A stretch of DNA of 64,000 nucleotides from Gemmatimonadota bacterium (GCA_015664885.1 DQPL01000039.1:45491-109490); one strand, 5' to 3'. Shown: positions 53,991 through 63,941, numbered from the stretch's first letter. Notes: generated by a model not told the origin, from the letters alone. Made by a program: numbers and translations.

Positions 53991-56435
53991 ATGAAAACGC
54001 TCATGGCGCTGTCCGGGCTCGGCATGGTGCTCGTCTTGATAGGCGGGCCCGAGACCGGCGTCGCTCCGTGGCCTCCCTCGTCTGCTCAGCACTCGCCCGC
54101 AACGTCGACATCGTTGCCGCGGGTCTCCGACAACGACGTGATTCAGGCGTACTGTGTTCGCTGTCACAACGACCGTACGCTTCGCGGAAATATGTCTCTG
54201 GAGCACTTCGACACAGAGAGAGCTCCCGAGAATGCGGCCGTCGCTGAGAAGGTGATCCGCAAGCTGCGCGCGGCCATGATGCCCCCGCCGGGCGTTAGGC
54301 GTCCCGCTGGGGACACGCTGATGGCTCTTGCAGAAGCACTCGAGCGCATTGTGGACGCTGCTGCCGCCGCGAATCCGACGCCCGGGGGACGGACCTTCCA
54401 GCGTCTCAACCGAGCCGAGTACGACCGCGCGATCCAGGAACTCCTGGCTCTGGAAGTGGACGCGGGTCGCTACCTGCCACTCGATACTAAGAGCGCAAAC
54501 TTCGACAACATCGCTGACGTGCAGTTGCTGTCCCCCATGCTGCTCGACGCATATATGAACGCCGCGAGCGAGATCGCTCGTCTCGCGGTGGGCGATCCGG
54601 ATGCGTTGCCGAGCACTACGACGTACACGAACTCCGGCTATGTCTCCCAGTGGGATCGCGCCGAGGGTGCTCCCTTCGGTACGAGGGGAGGCATCTCGGC
54701 GACACACACGTTCCCGGCCGACGCCGAGTATGTGTTCAACATGGCGTTCGAGCATACCACGACCGGCGGCTTCTTCGGAGGCACCACCCGAGGTGAGCAG
54801 ATCGAGTTGTCCATCGATGGCAAGAGGGTACAGTTTCTCGAGGTCGACCGCTGGATGGATGTGTCGGATCCGAACGGAGTGAGCATGCGGTCCGAGCCGA
54901 TTTTCGTGCGAGCTGGTCCGCATCGGGTCACCGCCGCGTTCCTACGCCGAAGCGAGGGGCCACTGGAGGACCTGGTCTCGCCCCACGATTGGTCGCTCAC
55001 GGATCGACAGATCGGAGTGAGCGGGTACGGGGTGACCGCGCTCGCGCATTTGAAGGACCTGGCCATCGTCGGACCGTATGGCGCAACTGGTGTTTCGGAC
55101 ACTCCGGCACGAAAGCGGATCTTCACCTGCCGTCCAACGTCGCCTGACGAGGCTCGGCCTTGCGCCCAACGAATCGTTACCCGACTCGGCACCCGGGCCT
55201 ATCGTCGCCCTCTTTCGCCGGACGACGTCGAGGGCCTGATGAGTTTCTATGACCTCGGCGAGAGCGACGCTGGCTTCGAGCGCGGCGTGCGCACCGCCCT
55301 GGAGGCGATGCTCGCGAGTCCGGACTTCGTCTTCCGCTTCGAGGAACCGGCGGAAGAGGTGGTGCCTGGTCAGAGCTATCGCATCACGGACGTCGCGCTC
55401 GCCTCACGCCTGTCGTTCTTCCTGTGGGGCACGCCACCGGACGACGAGCTCATCGAGGTCGCGGGCCGCGAAGAGCTCTCCGATCCGGACGAGTTCGAGC
55501 GTCAGATACATCGCATGCTCGCCGACGCGCGATCCGAGGCGCTCGGATCCCGGTTCGCCGCGCAGTGGCTGCGTCTCGACGACCTCGACAAGGTGCATCC
55601 GGACCGTCTGCTGTTCCCGGACTACCACCAGCAGTTGGCCGACGCCATGCGCAGGGAGACGGAGCTTTTCTTCAACGGCCTCGTTCGCGACGACCGGGGC
55701 GTCCTCGAACTCTACACCGCCGACTATACCTACCTGAACGAGCGCCTAGCCAAGCACTACGGCATCGAAGGCGTTGTGGGAGAACGTTTCCGACGGGTCA
55801 GGTACCCGGACGAGACGCGGCGCGGCTTGTTGGGCCACGGCAGTATCCTGACCCTCACGTCCCACGCCGGCCGGACTTCACCCGTTCTGCGCGGCAAATG
55901 GGTGATGGAGGTGCTGCTGGGCACGCCACCGCCACCGCCGCCACCGGGCATTCCGGATTTGGACGAAACCGAAGGGTCGGAGGATGGCCGTCTACTCACT
56001 ACGCGCGAGCGCATGGCCTTGCACAGGTCCAGCCCGTCGTGCAGCTCGTGCCATCGCTTCATGGATCCCATCGGGCTCGCGCTCGACAATTTCGATGTAA
56101 CCGGGCGGTGGCGGATCCGTGAGAACGGCATGCCGCTCGATACGCAGGGCGAGCTTTACGATGGCACGCCAGTGAGCAGCCCGATGGAGCTGCAGGAGGC
56201 GCTGGTGAAGCGGCCGATCCCGCTCATCCGTACCTTCACCGAGAATCTGATGACGTATGCGTTGGGGCGACGCGTAGAATACTTCGATCAGCCCACGATC
56301 CGTGCTATCACCCAGAAAGCGGCCTCCGACGGCTACAAAATGTCGACCTTCATTCTGGGTGTGGCGACGAGCCAGGCGTTTCAGATGCAACAGGCGACTG
56401 ATGTGGTCGAGCAGCCGTCCGGGAGCGACGGGTAG
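53991..56435 (+). CDS. DUF1592-type extracytoplasmic cytochrome (PSCyt1/DUF1587-1595-1592-1588-1585 protein)
   Basis: 814 residues. Signal segment at the N-terminus. Heme motif CVRCHND near residue 54 (PSCyt1 type). FQRLNRAEYDRAIQELLALEVDAGRYLP near 137 (DUF1587), ADVQLLSPMLLDAYMNAA next, a jelly-roll-like part, then RTALEAMLASPDFVFRFEEP (DUF1592). A second heme motif CSSCHRFMDPIGLALDNFD near 685 (DUF1588), with LGRRVEYFDQP (DUF1585) at the end. The family is abundant in Planctomycetes and Acidobacteria-like genomes and is biochemically undefined. A TATACT box at 53949-53954 may be the -10. First gene of a three-gene operon. Confidence 0.92.
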   Translation: MKTLMALSGLGMVLVLIGGPETGVAPWPPSSAQHSPATSTSLPRVSDNDVIQAYCVRCHNDRTLRGNMSLEHFDTERAPENAAVAEKVIRKLRAAMMPPPGVRRPAGDTLMALAEALERIVDAAAAANPTPGGRTFQRLNRAEYDRAIQELLALEVDAGRYLPLDTKSANFDNIADVQLLSPMLLDAYMNAASEIARLAVGDPDALPSTTTYTNSGYVSQWDRAEGAPFGTRGGISATHTFPADAEYVFNMAFEHTTTGGFFGGTTRGEQIELSIDGKRVQFLEVDRWMDVSDPNGVSMRSEPIFVRAGPHRVTAAFLRRSEGPLEDLVSPHDWSLTDRQIGVSGYGVTALAHLKDLAIVGPYGATGVSDTPARKRIFTCRPTSPDEARPCAQRIVTRLGTRAYRRPLSPDDVEGLMSFYDLGESDAGFERGVRTALEAMLASPDFVFRFEEPAEEVVPGQSYRITDVALASRLSFFLWGTPPDDELIEVAGREELSDPDEFERQIHRMLADARSEALGSRFAAQWLRLDDLDKVHPDRLLFPDYHQQLADAMRRETELFFNGLVRDDRGVLELYTADYTYLNERLAKHYGIEGVVGERFRRVRYPDETRRGLLGHGSILTLTSHAGRTSPVLRGKWVMEVLLGTPPPPPPPGIPDLDETEGSEDGRLLTTRERMALHRSSPSCSSCHRFMDPIGLALDNFDVTGRWRIRENGMPLDTQGELYDGTPVSSPMELQEALVKRPIPLIRTFTENLMTYALGRRVEYFDQPTIRAITQKAASDGYKMSTFILGVATSQAFQMQQATDVVEQPSGSDG

Positions 56436-56464
56436 CCGGGGAGAGCCCCGAGGAGATTCGCAAC

Positions 56465-57874
56465 ATGGAATTCATCACCGGTAAGCACCTTCTACGCCGC
56501 ACCTTCCTTCGTGGTATGGGGGCGGCGGTGGCCCTCCCAATGCTCGACGCGATGGAGCCCGCGGGGCGTGTATGGTCTGGGGCAGCGCGCCGTGCCGATC
56601 CCACGCGATTCGTTGCGATCGAGATGGTGCACGGAGCCGGGGGCTGTAACGAATGGGGGGCCACGCAGAACTTGTGGGCGCCAGCCGCGTCAGGGCGTGA
56701 TTTCGACCTGTCTCCGACTGCACTGAGCCCGCTGGAGCCATTCCGTGACCACCTCACGATCATCAGCAATACAGACGTACGCATGGCGGAGGCTTACAAG
56801 CCGCACGAGATCGGTGGCGACCATTTCCGCTCCAGCGCCGTCTTCCTGACGCAGGCGCATCCGAAGCAAACCGAGGGCTCCGACGTTTTCGTGGGCACGT
56901 CGATCGACCAGCTGTACGCTCAGCGCTTCGGGCAGGACACGCCGATTCCCTCCATGCAGCTCTGCATCGAGAACATCAATCAGTCAGGGGGGTGCGCGTA
57001 CGGATACACCTGCGTGTATACCGACTCCATCAGTTGGGCGTCTCCGACCGAACCGCTTCCTGTGATTCGGGATCCGCGCGTCGCGTTCGATCAGCTTTTC
57101 GGCGCTGGCGGCACTCCAGAGGAGCGTCTCGCGCGTCGCCGCACCAATTCCAGCATTCTGGACTGGATCGGGGGTCGCGTTGGGGCGCTCAGGCGCGAGC
57201 TAGGGCCAAACGATATCCATCGTCTCGACCGCTATCTGGAAAATGTGCGCGAGATCGAGCGACGCATCCAGGGCATCGAGGCGCGCAACTCGAGCGGGGA
57301 GCCCAGAGAGCTTCCCGAGGCTCCGGCCGGTGTGCCGGATTCTTTCGAAGAGCACATGCGCTTGATGTTCGACATCCAGGTGCTCGCGTTCTCCTCGGAC
57401 GTGACCCGCGTCTTTTCGCTCAAGATGGGCCGCGATTCGTCCGCGAGGGTCTTCCCTGAGAGCGGAACAGACCGCCCCTTCCATCCGGCGTCCCATCACG
57501 GTGGTAGGGAGGACTCGATCATGGAGTTCGGCAAGATCAACAGGTATCACGTCAGCATGCTACCGTACCTGCTCGAGAGCCTGCAAAACGTAGACGAAGG
57601 CGGCACTTCGCTGCTCGACAAGACCATGATTCTCTACGGCTCGCCGATGGCCGACTCCAACTTGCACAACCACCGCCGGGCACCGCTCATTGCGCTCGGT
57701 GGCGCAAACGGGGCCCTTCAAGGCGGGGTGCATTTGAAGGCACCAGACGGCACCCCGATGGCGAACGCGATGCTCAGCATGCTTCATGGGCTGGGCTTGG
57801 ACGACATGAGCAACTTGGGCGACAGCACGGGCGAATTCGGTCTCTCGATGCCGTCGCTGTCGAGCCAGGGCTGA
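56465..57874 (+). CDS. DUF1552 protein with Tat signal
   Basis: 469 residues. A twin-arginine signal RRTFLRGMGAAVALPMLDA (residues 11-29) routes it through Tat, suggesting folding or cofactor insertion in the cytosol. DUF1552 features: IEMVHGAGGCNEWG near 60, HEIGGDHFRSSAVFLTQAHPKQ near 119, SIDQLYAQRFG near 148, MQLCIENINQSGGCAYGYTCVY near 165, FHPASHHGGRED near 340 and ILYGSPMADSNLHNHRRAPLIALGG near 390. The His/Asp-rich spots recall the alkaline-phosphatase-like DUF1501 group, but no catalytic site is established. Begins 29 bp after the DUF1592 gene. Confidence 0.92.
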   Translation: MEFITGKHLLRRTFLRGMGAAVALPMLDAMEPAGRVWSGAARRADPTRFVAIEMVHGAGGCNEWGATQNLWAPAASGRDFDLSPTALSPLEPFRDHLTIISNTDVRMAEAYKPHEIGGDHFRSSAVFLTQAHPKQTEGSDVFVGTSIDQLYAQRFGQDTPIPSMQLCIENINQSGGCAYGYTCVYTDSISWASPTEPLPVIRDPRVAFDQLFGAGGTPEERLARRRTNSSILDWIGGRVGALRRELGPNDIHRLDRYLENVREIERRIQGIEARNSSGEPRELPEAPAGVPDSFEEHMRLMFDIQVLAFSSDVTRVFSLKMGRDSSARVFPESGTDRPFHPASHHGGREDSIMEFGKINRYHVSMLPYLLESLQNVDEGGTSLLDKTMILYGSPMADSNLHNHRRAPLIALGGANGALQGGVHLKAPDGTPMANAMLSMLHGLGLDDMSNLGDSTGEFGLSMPSLSSQG

Positions 57875-57897
57875 GGCGAAGCGATGAGGAGTGAACG

Positions 57898-59742
57898 ATG
57901 AGATCCCTGGGCTCCCTCTCTCGGTCAGTCGGCGTGTTGTGCATGGCGACCGCACTCTGGGGCTCGATATCGGCTGATACCGCCATCACGGATGCCGCGA
58001 GGCGTGGCGACGCCGAGGCCGTGCGCTCATTGCTGCGCGGAGGTGCGGACGTGAATGCGTCCGAAGGCGATGGCATGACGGCGTTGCACTGGGCGGCGGA
58101 CGCCGGGCACGTCGAGATAGCTCACATCTTGCTCTATGCGGGCGCCAACGTCGAAGCGGCCACACGCCTCGGGGACTACACGCCGCTGCATCTTGCGGCT
58201 CGCCAGGGACACGGACGGCTGATTTACGCGCTGCTCGAAGGCGGTGCGGATACCAATGCGACGACCACGTCCGGTGGCTCCACCGCGCTGCATTTCGCCG
58301 CAGGCTCCGGCAGTGTCGAGGCGGTAATAGCCTTGCTCGAGCACGGAGCTCGAGCGGACGCGCGCGAATCGAGTCGAGGCCAGACTCCGCTCATGTTCGC
58401 TGCAGCCAAGGGGCGTTCGGACGCGGTTCGGGCGCTCTTGGCGCATGGAGCCGACCCTGCGCTCACGTCGCTGGTGGTCGACCTCCCTCAGAGGTACGCC
58501 GAGGACCGAGCCGCGGGCCAACGACGCGATCAGGTGCTCGAAGGGTTCCGAGCCGAGGCGGAGCCGGGCAACGCCGCTTGGCGCCCGAGCCCTAGTGAGG
58601 TGGAGGCGGCAGTGCTAGCCGCGAGGCAGACGCCGGAGGCGGGACGCGATCACACCGCCCGCCGGGATCAGGCTCTCAATGCGCTGCGGCAGGAGTTAGG
58701 TCCGCAGCAGGCGGAGGAGGTTCCGCAGCCGGTGCCTTCGACGCAGGTGGCTCCGCTCTCCTTCGTCGACATCGTGGGCACCATGGGCGGCACGACCGCG
58801 CTGCTGTATGCCGTGCGCGAGGGTCATCCTGAGGCCGCGTTGGCGCTTCTCGACGGTGGTGCGGGGATCGACCAGGCGAGCGCGGGCGACCACACGAGTC
58901 CGGTCTTGAGTGCGGTCATCAATGGGCACTTCGACCTCGCGTTGCGTCTGCTCGAGCGTGGGGCCGACCCCAACGTGATCAGTGAGGGGGGCGCTGCGCC
59001 GCTCTTTGCGGCGCTCAATACGCAGTGGGCGCCCAAAGCTCGATACCCCCAACAGCAAGCGTACCGGCAGCAACGTGCGACCTACCTGGAGGTCATGCGC
59101 GCGTTGCTCGAGGCGGGGGCGAATCCCGATCAACGCCTCGAGAAACATGTCTGGTTCATGGAGTACACCTTCACGCATCTCGGCATCAACATGACCGGTG
59201 CCACGCCTTTTTGGCGAGCCGCCCACGCCTTGGACCTGGAGGCCATGAAGCTGTTGGTGGCCTCCGGCGCGGATGCGAGTATCCCGACGATCAAAGCGCC
59301 TTCCCGGCGCCCTCGAGGAGGGACGGGCCCCGACGCGTCTGGGCTTGCGCCCGTGCCCGTCGGCGGACCAGGCGTCTACCCCATCCACGCTGCCTCGGGT
59401 CATGGTTACGGCACGGGTTACGCGGGCAACTCGCACCGCCATGTGCCCGACGTCTGGCTGTCGGCCGTGAAATATCTCGTCGAAGAACTCGGCGCCGACG
59501 TCGACGCGCGTGACGCCAGCGGATACACTCCGCTGCATAACGCTGCCGCGCGCGGCGACACCGAGATGATCCGCTACCTGGCCCGTCAGGGGGCCAATGT
59601 CATGGTGGTCAGCCGGCGTGGCCAGACCACGGTGGACATGGCCAATGGCCCGCAGCAACGTACCCAGCCCTATCCAGAGGCGATCGAGTTGCTGGAGAGC
59701 CTGGGCGCCGCCAACAGTCACAGGTGCTTGAGCTGTCAGTAG
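57898..59742 (+). CDS. Exported ankyrin-repeat protein with terminal CLSCQ
   Basis: 614 residues. Signal peptide GVLCMATALWGSISAD. Nine or more ankyrin repeats: five near residues 30-200 (MTALHWAADAGHVEIAHILL, YTPLHLAARQGHGRLIYALL, etc.), then an insert rich in Gln, Arg and Glu (about 200-285), then four further repeats, the last at YTPLHNAAARGDTEMIRYLA. The chain ends SHRCLSCQ. A similar ending recurs in the partners of DUF1592/DUF1552 operons, where it may bind heme or metal (inference). It starts 23 bases after the DUF1552 gene and ends 43 bases before the next. Confidence 0.88.
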   Translation: MRSLGSLSRSVGVLCMATALWGSISADTAITDAARRGDAEAVRSLLRGGADVNASEGDGMTALHWAADAGHVEIAHILLYAGANVEAATRLGDYTPLHLAARQGHGRLIYALLEGGADTNATTTSGGSTALHFAAGSGSVEAVIALLEHGARADARESSRGQTPLMFAAAKGRSDAVRALLAHGADPALTSLVVDLPQRYAEDRAAGQRRDQVLEGFRAEAEPGNAAWRPSPSEVEAAVLAARQTPEAGRDHTARRDQALNALRQELGPQQAEEVPQPVPSTQVAPLSFVDIVGTMGGTTALLYAVREGHPEAALALLDGGAGIDQASAGDHTSPVLSAVINGHFDLALRLLERGADPNVISEGGAAPLFAALNTQWAPKARYPQQQAYRQQRATYLEVMRALLEAGANPDQRLEKHVWFMEYTFTHLGINMTGATPFWRAAHALDLEAMKLLVASGADASIPTIKAPSRRPRGGTGPDASGLAPVPVGGPGVYPIHAASGHGYGTGYAGNSHRHVPDVWLSAVKYLVEELGADVDARDASGYTPLHNAAARGDTEMIRYLARQGANVMVVSRRGQTTVDMANGPQQRTQPYPEAIELLESLGAANSHRCLSCQ

Positions 59743-59785
59743 TCGGACGATCCCACAGCAGTGCTTCGATCCAGAGGTGATTCAA

Positions 59786-62700
59786 ATGCGTCCCCGTTCG
59801 CTCGTTCCTACGTTTGCGTGTCTCGTGCTCTCAGCGACTACGATCGCGCTTCCTGCGGCCGCTCAGACCCCCGATCAGATCACGGAAGCCACGCGGGCGT
59901 TGGAGTGGCGCCCAATCGGGCCGACCATCATGGGCGGTCGCGTGTCGGACCTGGCGGTCGTGGAGTCCGATCCACGCGTCTTCTACGTCGGGACTGCCAC
60001 CGGCGGGGTCTGGAAGACCCAAAACGCGGGCACGACGTTCGAGTCGATCTTCGACCATGAGGAGACTTCGTCGATAGGCGACGTCACGCTGGCTCCGTCC
60101 AATTCCAACGTCGTATGGGTCGGGACCGGCGAGCCGCAGAACCGACAGTCATCGCCTTGGGGCAATGGTGTCTACCGCTCCACGGACGCCGGCGCCTCCT
60201 GGACCCACTTGGGGCTCGAGAACACGCATCACATCTCCCGCATTCAAGTGCATTCGCGGGACCCGGACGTGGCGTATGTCGCCGCCGTCGGCCATTTGTG
60301 GGGGGCGAACCCCGAGCGTGGTGTCTACAAGACGAGCGACGGCGGCCAGACGTGGCAGCTGGTGCTCTTCATCGACGATCATACGGGCGCGATCGACCTC
60401 GCCATGGATCCGAATGACCCTCAGACGCTGTTTGCTGCGATGTACCAGCGCCAGCGCTCGGCGTGGGGCTTCAACGGCGGCGGACCCGGCAGCGGCATTT
60501 ACCGTACGACCGACGGCGGAGCCTCGTGGACGGGGCTGACCGAAGGACTGCCCGCGGGTGACAAGGGCCGCATCGGGCTGGCGATCTATCGGGGCGACGG
60601 CAACCGCGTTTGCGCGCTGGTGGAGGCCGAGCCGCGCACCGCGGGGCAGGGGCGTGGCGGTGGACCCAATGCGCGACGCACGCAAAACGGCGTATACTGC
60701 TCGACCGACCGGGGCGATAGCTGGCGGCAGTTGTCGTCGACGAACAACCGTCCCATGTACTACTCTCAAATCCGTATCGACCCCAGCGACCCCGAACGCA
60801 TCTATCTGAGCGGATCGAGCCTCTATCGATCCTCGGACGGAGGTCGAACCTTCACCAGCGACGCCGCGGCCGGAGTGCACAGCGACCACCACGCGCTCTG
60901 GATCGATCCGGCTGACTCGGATCACTTGCTGCTGGGCGGCGACGGCGGTGTGTCCGTGAGCTGGGACCGGTCCGACAGTTGGTTCCAGTTCCGGAATCTA
61001 CCGATCTCGCAGTTTTACGAGATCAGCGTCGACATGCGCGATCCGTATCACGTCTGCGGTGGCCTACAGGACAACGGTTCCTGGTGCGCGCCCTCCGACA
61101 CCTGGTCGAATCAGGGGATCCGCACCCGAGACTGGTACAACGTGGGTAGCGGAGATGGCTTCTTCACGGTCGCTCATCCTACGGATCCGCACATCATGTT
61201 CGCGCAGTCCCAGGGCGGCAACCTGACCCGCGTCGACCTCAAGACCATGGAGCGCTCCCGCGTGCGGCCGATCGGGCGGCCGGGCCCCGATGGGGAGGAT
61301 CCCGATCTGCGCTGGAACTGGGATACGCCCATCCTGCAGTCGGCGCACGACGGCAATACGATCTACTTCGGCTCGAACGTGCTGTTCAAGTCGACCGACC
61401 TCGGCCAAAACTGGCAGGCCATCAGCGAAGACCTGACGCACGCGATCGACCGAGGCGCACTCGAGCTCATGGGTGTGCTCGGCTCCGATCCTCAGATGTC
61501 GGTGAACGACGGCCAGTCGAGTTATGGCAACCTGACCGCATTGGGCGAGTCCCCCATCGATGCGAATGTGCTGTATACGGGGGCTGACGACGGTCGGCTG
61601 CACGTGACACAGGACGGTGGCGCCACCTGGGCCGACATCACCGACCGCATCGAGGGACTGCCGGCCAACACGTACGTCACGCGCATCGTTGCGTCGCATG
61701 CGGAGGTGGGCACGGTGTACGCGGCCTTCGACGGGCACCGCTCGGACGATTTCGAGGCGTACGTGTACGTGAGCGTCAATTTTGGCCAGGACTGGCGACT
61801 GATCACCCTAGGACTTCCGGCGAATTCCGTGAGCGCTCTGGCGCAGCATCCGCGAAATGAGAACCTGATCTTCGTCGGCAACGAGCTGGGCGTGTATGCA
61901 TCCGTGGACGGGGGCGAGCAGTGGGTACGACTCGAAAACGGGCTGCCGACGGTGCCTGTCGACGACATCAAGATCCATCCGCGCGAGAACGACCTCGTGA
62001 TAGGGACTCACGGACGCGGCATCTGGATCATGGACGACATCGCACCGTTGGAACAGCTGACGCCGGAGGTGGTGGCTTCCACGGCGCATCTGTTTCCGGT
62101 GCGGCGTGCCACCTCGTACAACGCTTATCGTCCGCAGGGCTGGACCCCCGGCATCTATGCCGACGACAACCCGCCGATGGGCGCGCGCATACGGTACTAC
62201 CTCGGCTCCGACATGGAGAAGGTCTCGCTGACGGTCACCGATGCGATGGGTCGCACCATCCGCGAGCTACAGCCGCCACGAGCCGCTGGCCTCAACGAAG
62301 TCATCTGGGACCTACGTCTGGTGGAGGAGGACGCGGACGGCGAGCCTATGGACCCCGGGCCGCGCGTACTTCCCGGCACGTACCTGCTCCAGCTCTCCGC
62401 TGGGGACGCGGTCATTGTGGGTGAGGTGACCGTGCGCTTGGACCCACGCGTCTCCATGAGCCGCACCGTCATGGCCGAACGGCACGAAGCCATGATGTCG
62501 TCGTATCGCCTCTCAGGAGTCGTACAGCGTGCCAGCCGGGCGCTCACTGAGGCTGAAAATCAGCTCGAGGCTGTTGAGGGTCTGCTCGGGGAAGGAGACA
62601 ACGGGACTACCGCGCTTGCCGAAGAGGTCACTGCGTTGATCGAGGACCTCGATGAGGTGAGAGACGAGCTCGGGGACGCTAACGGGGGCGCCTCCCAGAC

Positions 62701-62899
62701 GAACGGCATACAGTCGGCCAGCGGGCCGCCGACCGCTGATCAGCTATATCAGATAGATCGTTCATGGAGCGAACTGCCCTCGATCATCGAGCGCATCAAC
62801 GGCCTGATCACCACGCGCACCACAGGCGTGCTTGAGCAGGTGTACCAGGCCAGCGTGCGTCCCGAGGCGGCTCGCGCAATCCAGATGCCCCGGCGCTAG
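59786..62899 (+). CDS. Large exported VPS10/BNR-repeat (sortilin-like beta-propeller) protein
   Basis: 1037 residues from ATG 59786, with AGAGGTGA five bases upstream; GTG 59777 is an alternative. Signal peptide VLSATTIALPAAAQ. Two propeller domains of BNR/VPS10 repeats follow: each blade has an Asp-box-like motif such as STDAGASWTHLGL, TSDGGQTWQLVLF, TTDGGASWTGL, STDRGDSWRQL, SSDGGRTFTS and TQDGGATWADI. From residue about 770 the chain becomes beta and then a helical coiled-coil tail (ASRALTEAENQLEAVEGLL). The family is sometimes called glycosyl hydrolase; no catalytic site is visible. Probably an adhesion or binding scaffold. Confidence 0.9.
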   Translation: MRPRSLVPTFACLVLSATTIALPAAAQTPDQITEATRALEWRPIGPTIMGGRVSDLAVVESDPRVFYVGTATGGVWKTQNAGTTFESIFDHEETSSIGDVTLAPSNSNVVWVGTGEPQNRQSSPWGNGVYRSTDAGASWTHLGLENTHHISRIQVHSRDPDVAYVAAVGHLWGANPERGVYKTSDGGQTWQLVLFIDDHTGAIDLAMDPNDPQTLFAAMYQRQRSAWGFNGGGPGSGIYRTTDGGASWTGLTEGLPAGDKGRIGLAIYRGDGNRVCALVEAEPRTAGQGRGGGPNARRTQNGVYCSTDRGDSWRQLSSTNNRPMYYSQIRIDPSDPERIYLSGSSLYRSSDGGRTFTSDAAAGVHSDHHALWIDPADSDHLLLGGDGGVSVSWDRSDSWFQFRNLPISQFYEISVDMRDPYHVCGGLQDNGSWCAPSDTWSNQGIRTRDWYNVGSGDGFFTVAHPTDPHIMFAQSQGGNLTRVDLKTMERSRVRPIGRPGPDGEDPDLRWNWDTPILQSAHDGNTIYFGSNVLFKSTDLGQNWQAISEDLTHAIDRGALELMGVLGSDPQMSVNDGQSSYGNLTALGESPIDANVLYTGADDGRLHVTQDGGATWADITDRIEGLPANTYVTRIVASHAEVGTVYAAFDGHRSDDFEAYVYVSVNFGQDWRLITLGLPANSVSALAQHPRNENLIFVGNELGVYASVDGGEQWVRLENGLPTVPVDDIKIHPRENDLVIGTHGRGIWIMDDIAPLEQLTPEVVASTAHLFPVRRATSYNAYRPQGWTPGIYADDNPPMGARIRYYLGSDMEKVSLTVTDAMGRTIRELQPPRAAGLNEVIWDLRLVEEDADGEPMDPGPRVLPGTYLLQLSAGDAVIVGEVTVRLDPRVSMSRTVMAERHEAMMSSYRLSGVVQRASRALTEAENQLEAVEGLLGEGDNGTTALAEEVTALIEDLDEVRDELGDANGGASQTNGIQSASGPPTADQLYQIDRSWSELPSIIERINGLITTRTTGVLEQVYQASVRPEAARAIQMPRR

Positions 62900-62900
62900 T

Positions 62901-63047
62901 TTGGGTGACTTTGACGACCGCAAGCGCGCCAAGCTCATCGAGGCGTGGCAGACCAACGAGCGCATTAACCTCTTCCTCATCGAAGGCATCAGCGAAGAGG
63001 GACTACGTAGTCCGCTCTCGAAACGCTCGCCCGGATTCAGGGGATGA
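62901..63047 (+). pseudogene. DinB-superfamily N-terminal fragment
   Basis: From TTG 62901 about 48 codons: LGDFDDRKRAKLIEAWQTNERINLFLIEGISEEGLRSPLSKRSPGFRG. The helix and its sequence (WQTNERINLFLIEGI...LRSPLSKR) match the first helix of DinB-like proteins, after which the frame ends; the remaining about 110 residues are gone. A 3' truncation or a frameshift just after SKR is likely. The companion of the full DinB gene at 28483 is not otherwise related in position. Confidence 0.6.
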
Positions 63048-63056
63048 TCTAGGTCG

Positions 63057-63440
63057 CTAGACCTGCTCCCCGTTTCCGTCCTCATCTTCCAAGGGTGGGG
63101 GATTCGCGAAGATCGTAATTCCCAGCACCAATGCCCCTGCGACCAGTGTGGTGGCCGGAGGAGCGGATAACAAGACGGTGACCCACGCCTCCTCTGATGG
63201 TAGGGGAGAACTTAGCTCCTGACTTGGTGTCCATTCGTATTCCGAAAACGCAACCCGCACGGTGATCGCAAACCCAAGCACGGTGGTGAGCACCCGTCGT
63301 GTGTGATGGCGGCCCCTATAGAACAAGCGTTTCGGGAGGAGCAATCCTGCCAGCCAACTGAAGAGGAGTATGAGGATCGCTTGCCCAAGCACGTCTACTA
63401 GAAGAGATCCGAATGAGTAAAGCTCTATCTTGCCCTCCAC
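63057..63440 (-). CDS. Small membrane protein of unknown function
   Basis: 127 residues with three hydrophobic stretches: LLVDVLGQAILILLFSWLAGLLL near residue 13, VLTTVLGFAITVRVAF near 50, and TVLLSAPPATTLVAGALVLGITIFA near 87. It ends in an acidic tail (LEDEDGNGEQV). A basic block (KRLFYRGRHHTRR) follows the first helix, suggesting that this side is cytoplasmic. No family recognised. Convergent with the DinB fragment with nine bases between stops. Confidence 0.6.
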   Translation of the reverse strand: MEGKIELYSFGSLLVDVLGQAILILLFSWLAGLLLPKRLFYRGRHHTRRVLTTVLGFAITVRVAFSEYEWTPSQELSSPLPSEEAWVTVLLSAPPATTLVAGALVLGITIFANPPPLEDEDGNGEQV

Positions 63441-63941
63441 TGTGCGGGCTCACACGAGCTTGATAGTGCCCAGTGAGATTCAGGTCCGCAACCGAAAGTG
63501 AGCCGCCTTGCGCACCCTGACCGTTTGAAAAAATGCGTCTTCGGACGAGCCCCTGCGCTTGTTTGGCTGACCTACATATCACCGCCCCCAGAGCAACCAT
63601 CTGCCGTACCTGCCCCACCATTGAGTGGGCACTGACAGTACCCCGGACTGATAGCACGACATGGGGTGGGCACTGGGTCAGGTTAGGGAACCACTATTGA
63701 AATTTTGCAGAAATTTTTTGAGGGCCGGGACTCCTAGAGGATTTGAAAAACAAAAATCCCCCGAGCAGAACCGTGTTTGTATGGTCAGCGACACGGGTGG
63801 TCAAAAAAGGGGGGGCCGGGGGTACTGGGGAGGGCTAGTTGCCGTCTTCTAGGCATGTTGTCGCCCACTTGTCCAGTAGCCCGGACGAGGCGACGACTCC
63901 CCTCCGCCGCTTGACCTCCCCCTTTCTTACTAGGAGGCACG
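63441..63941. other. Poorly coding, homopolymer-rich intergenic region
   Basis: 500 bases with no ORF I can support. Base use is different from the surroundings: runs such as AAATTTTTTG, AAAAAAGGGGGGG and AAAACAAAAATCCCCC, and stretches of lower GC. TGGGCACTG recurs (63628 and 63667). The open frames on each strand (for example 63661-63852) lack start signals and biased codon use. It could be a degraded insertion or low-quality consensus. Confidence 0.5.

Noticed and set aside
53874..54923. Upstream extension of the DUF4168-like ORF
   Set aside because: This part is antisense to the DUF1592 cytochrome. A signal peptide begins exactly at the ATG at 53873.
63661..63852. 63-codon plus-strand ORF
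   Set aside because: Lies in the homopolymer-rich stretch; no ribosome-binding site, no codon bias, no recognisable domain.
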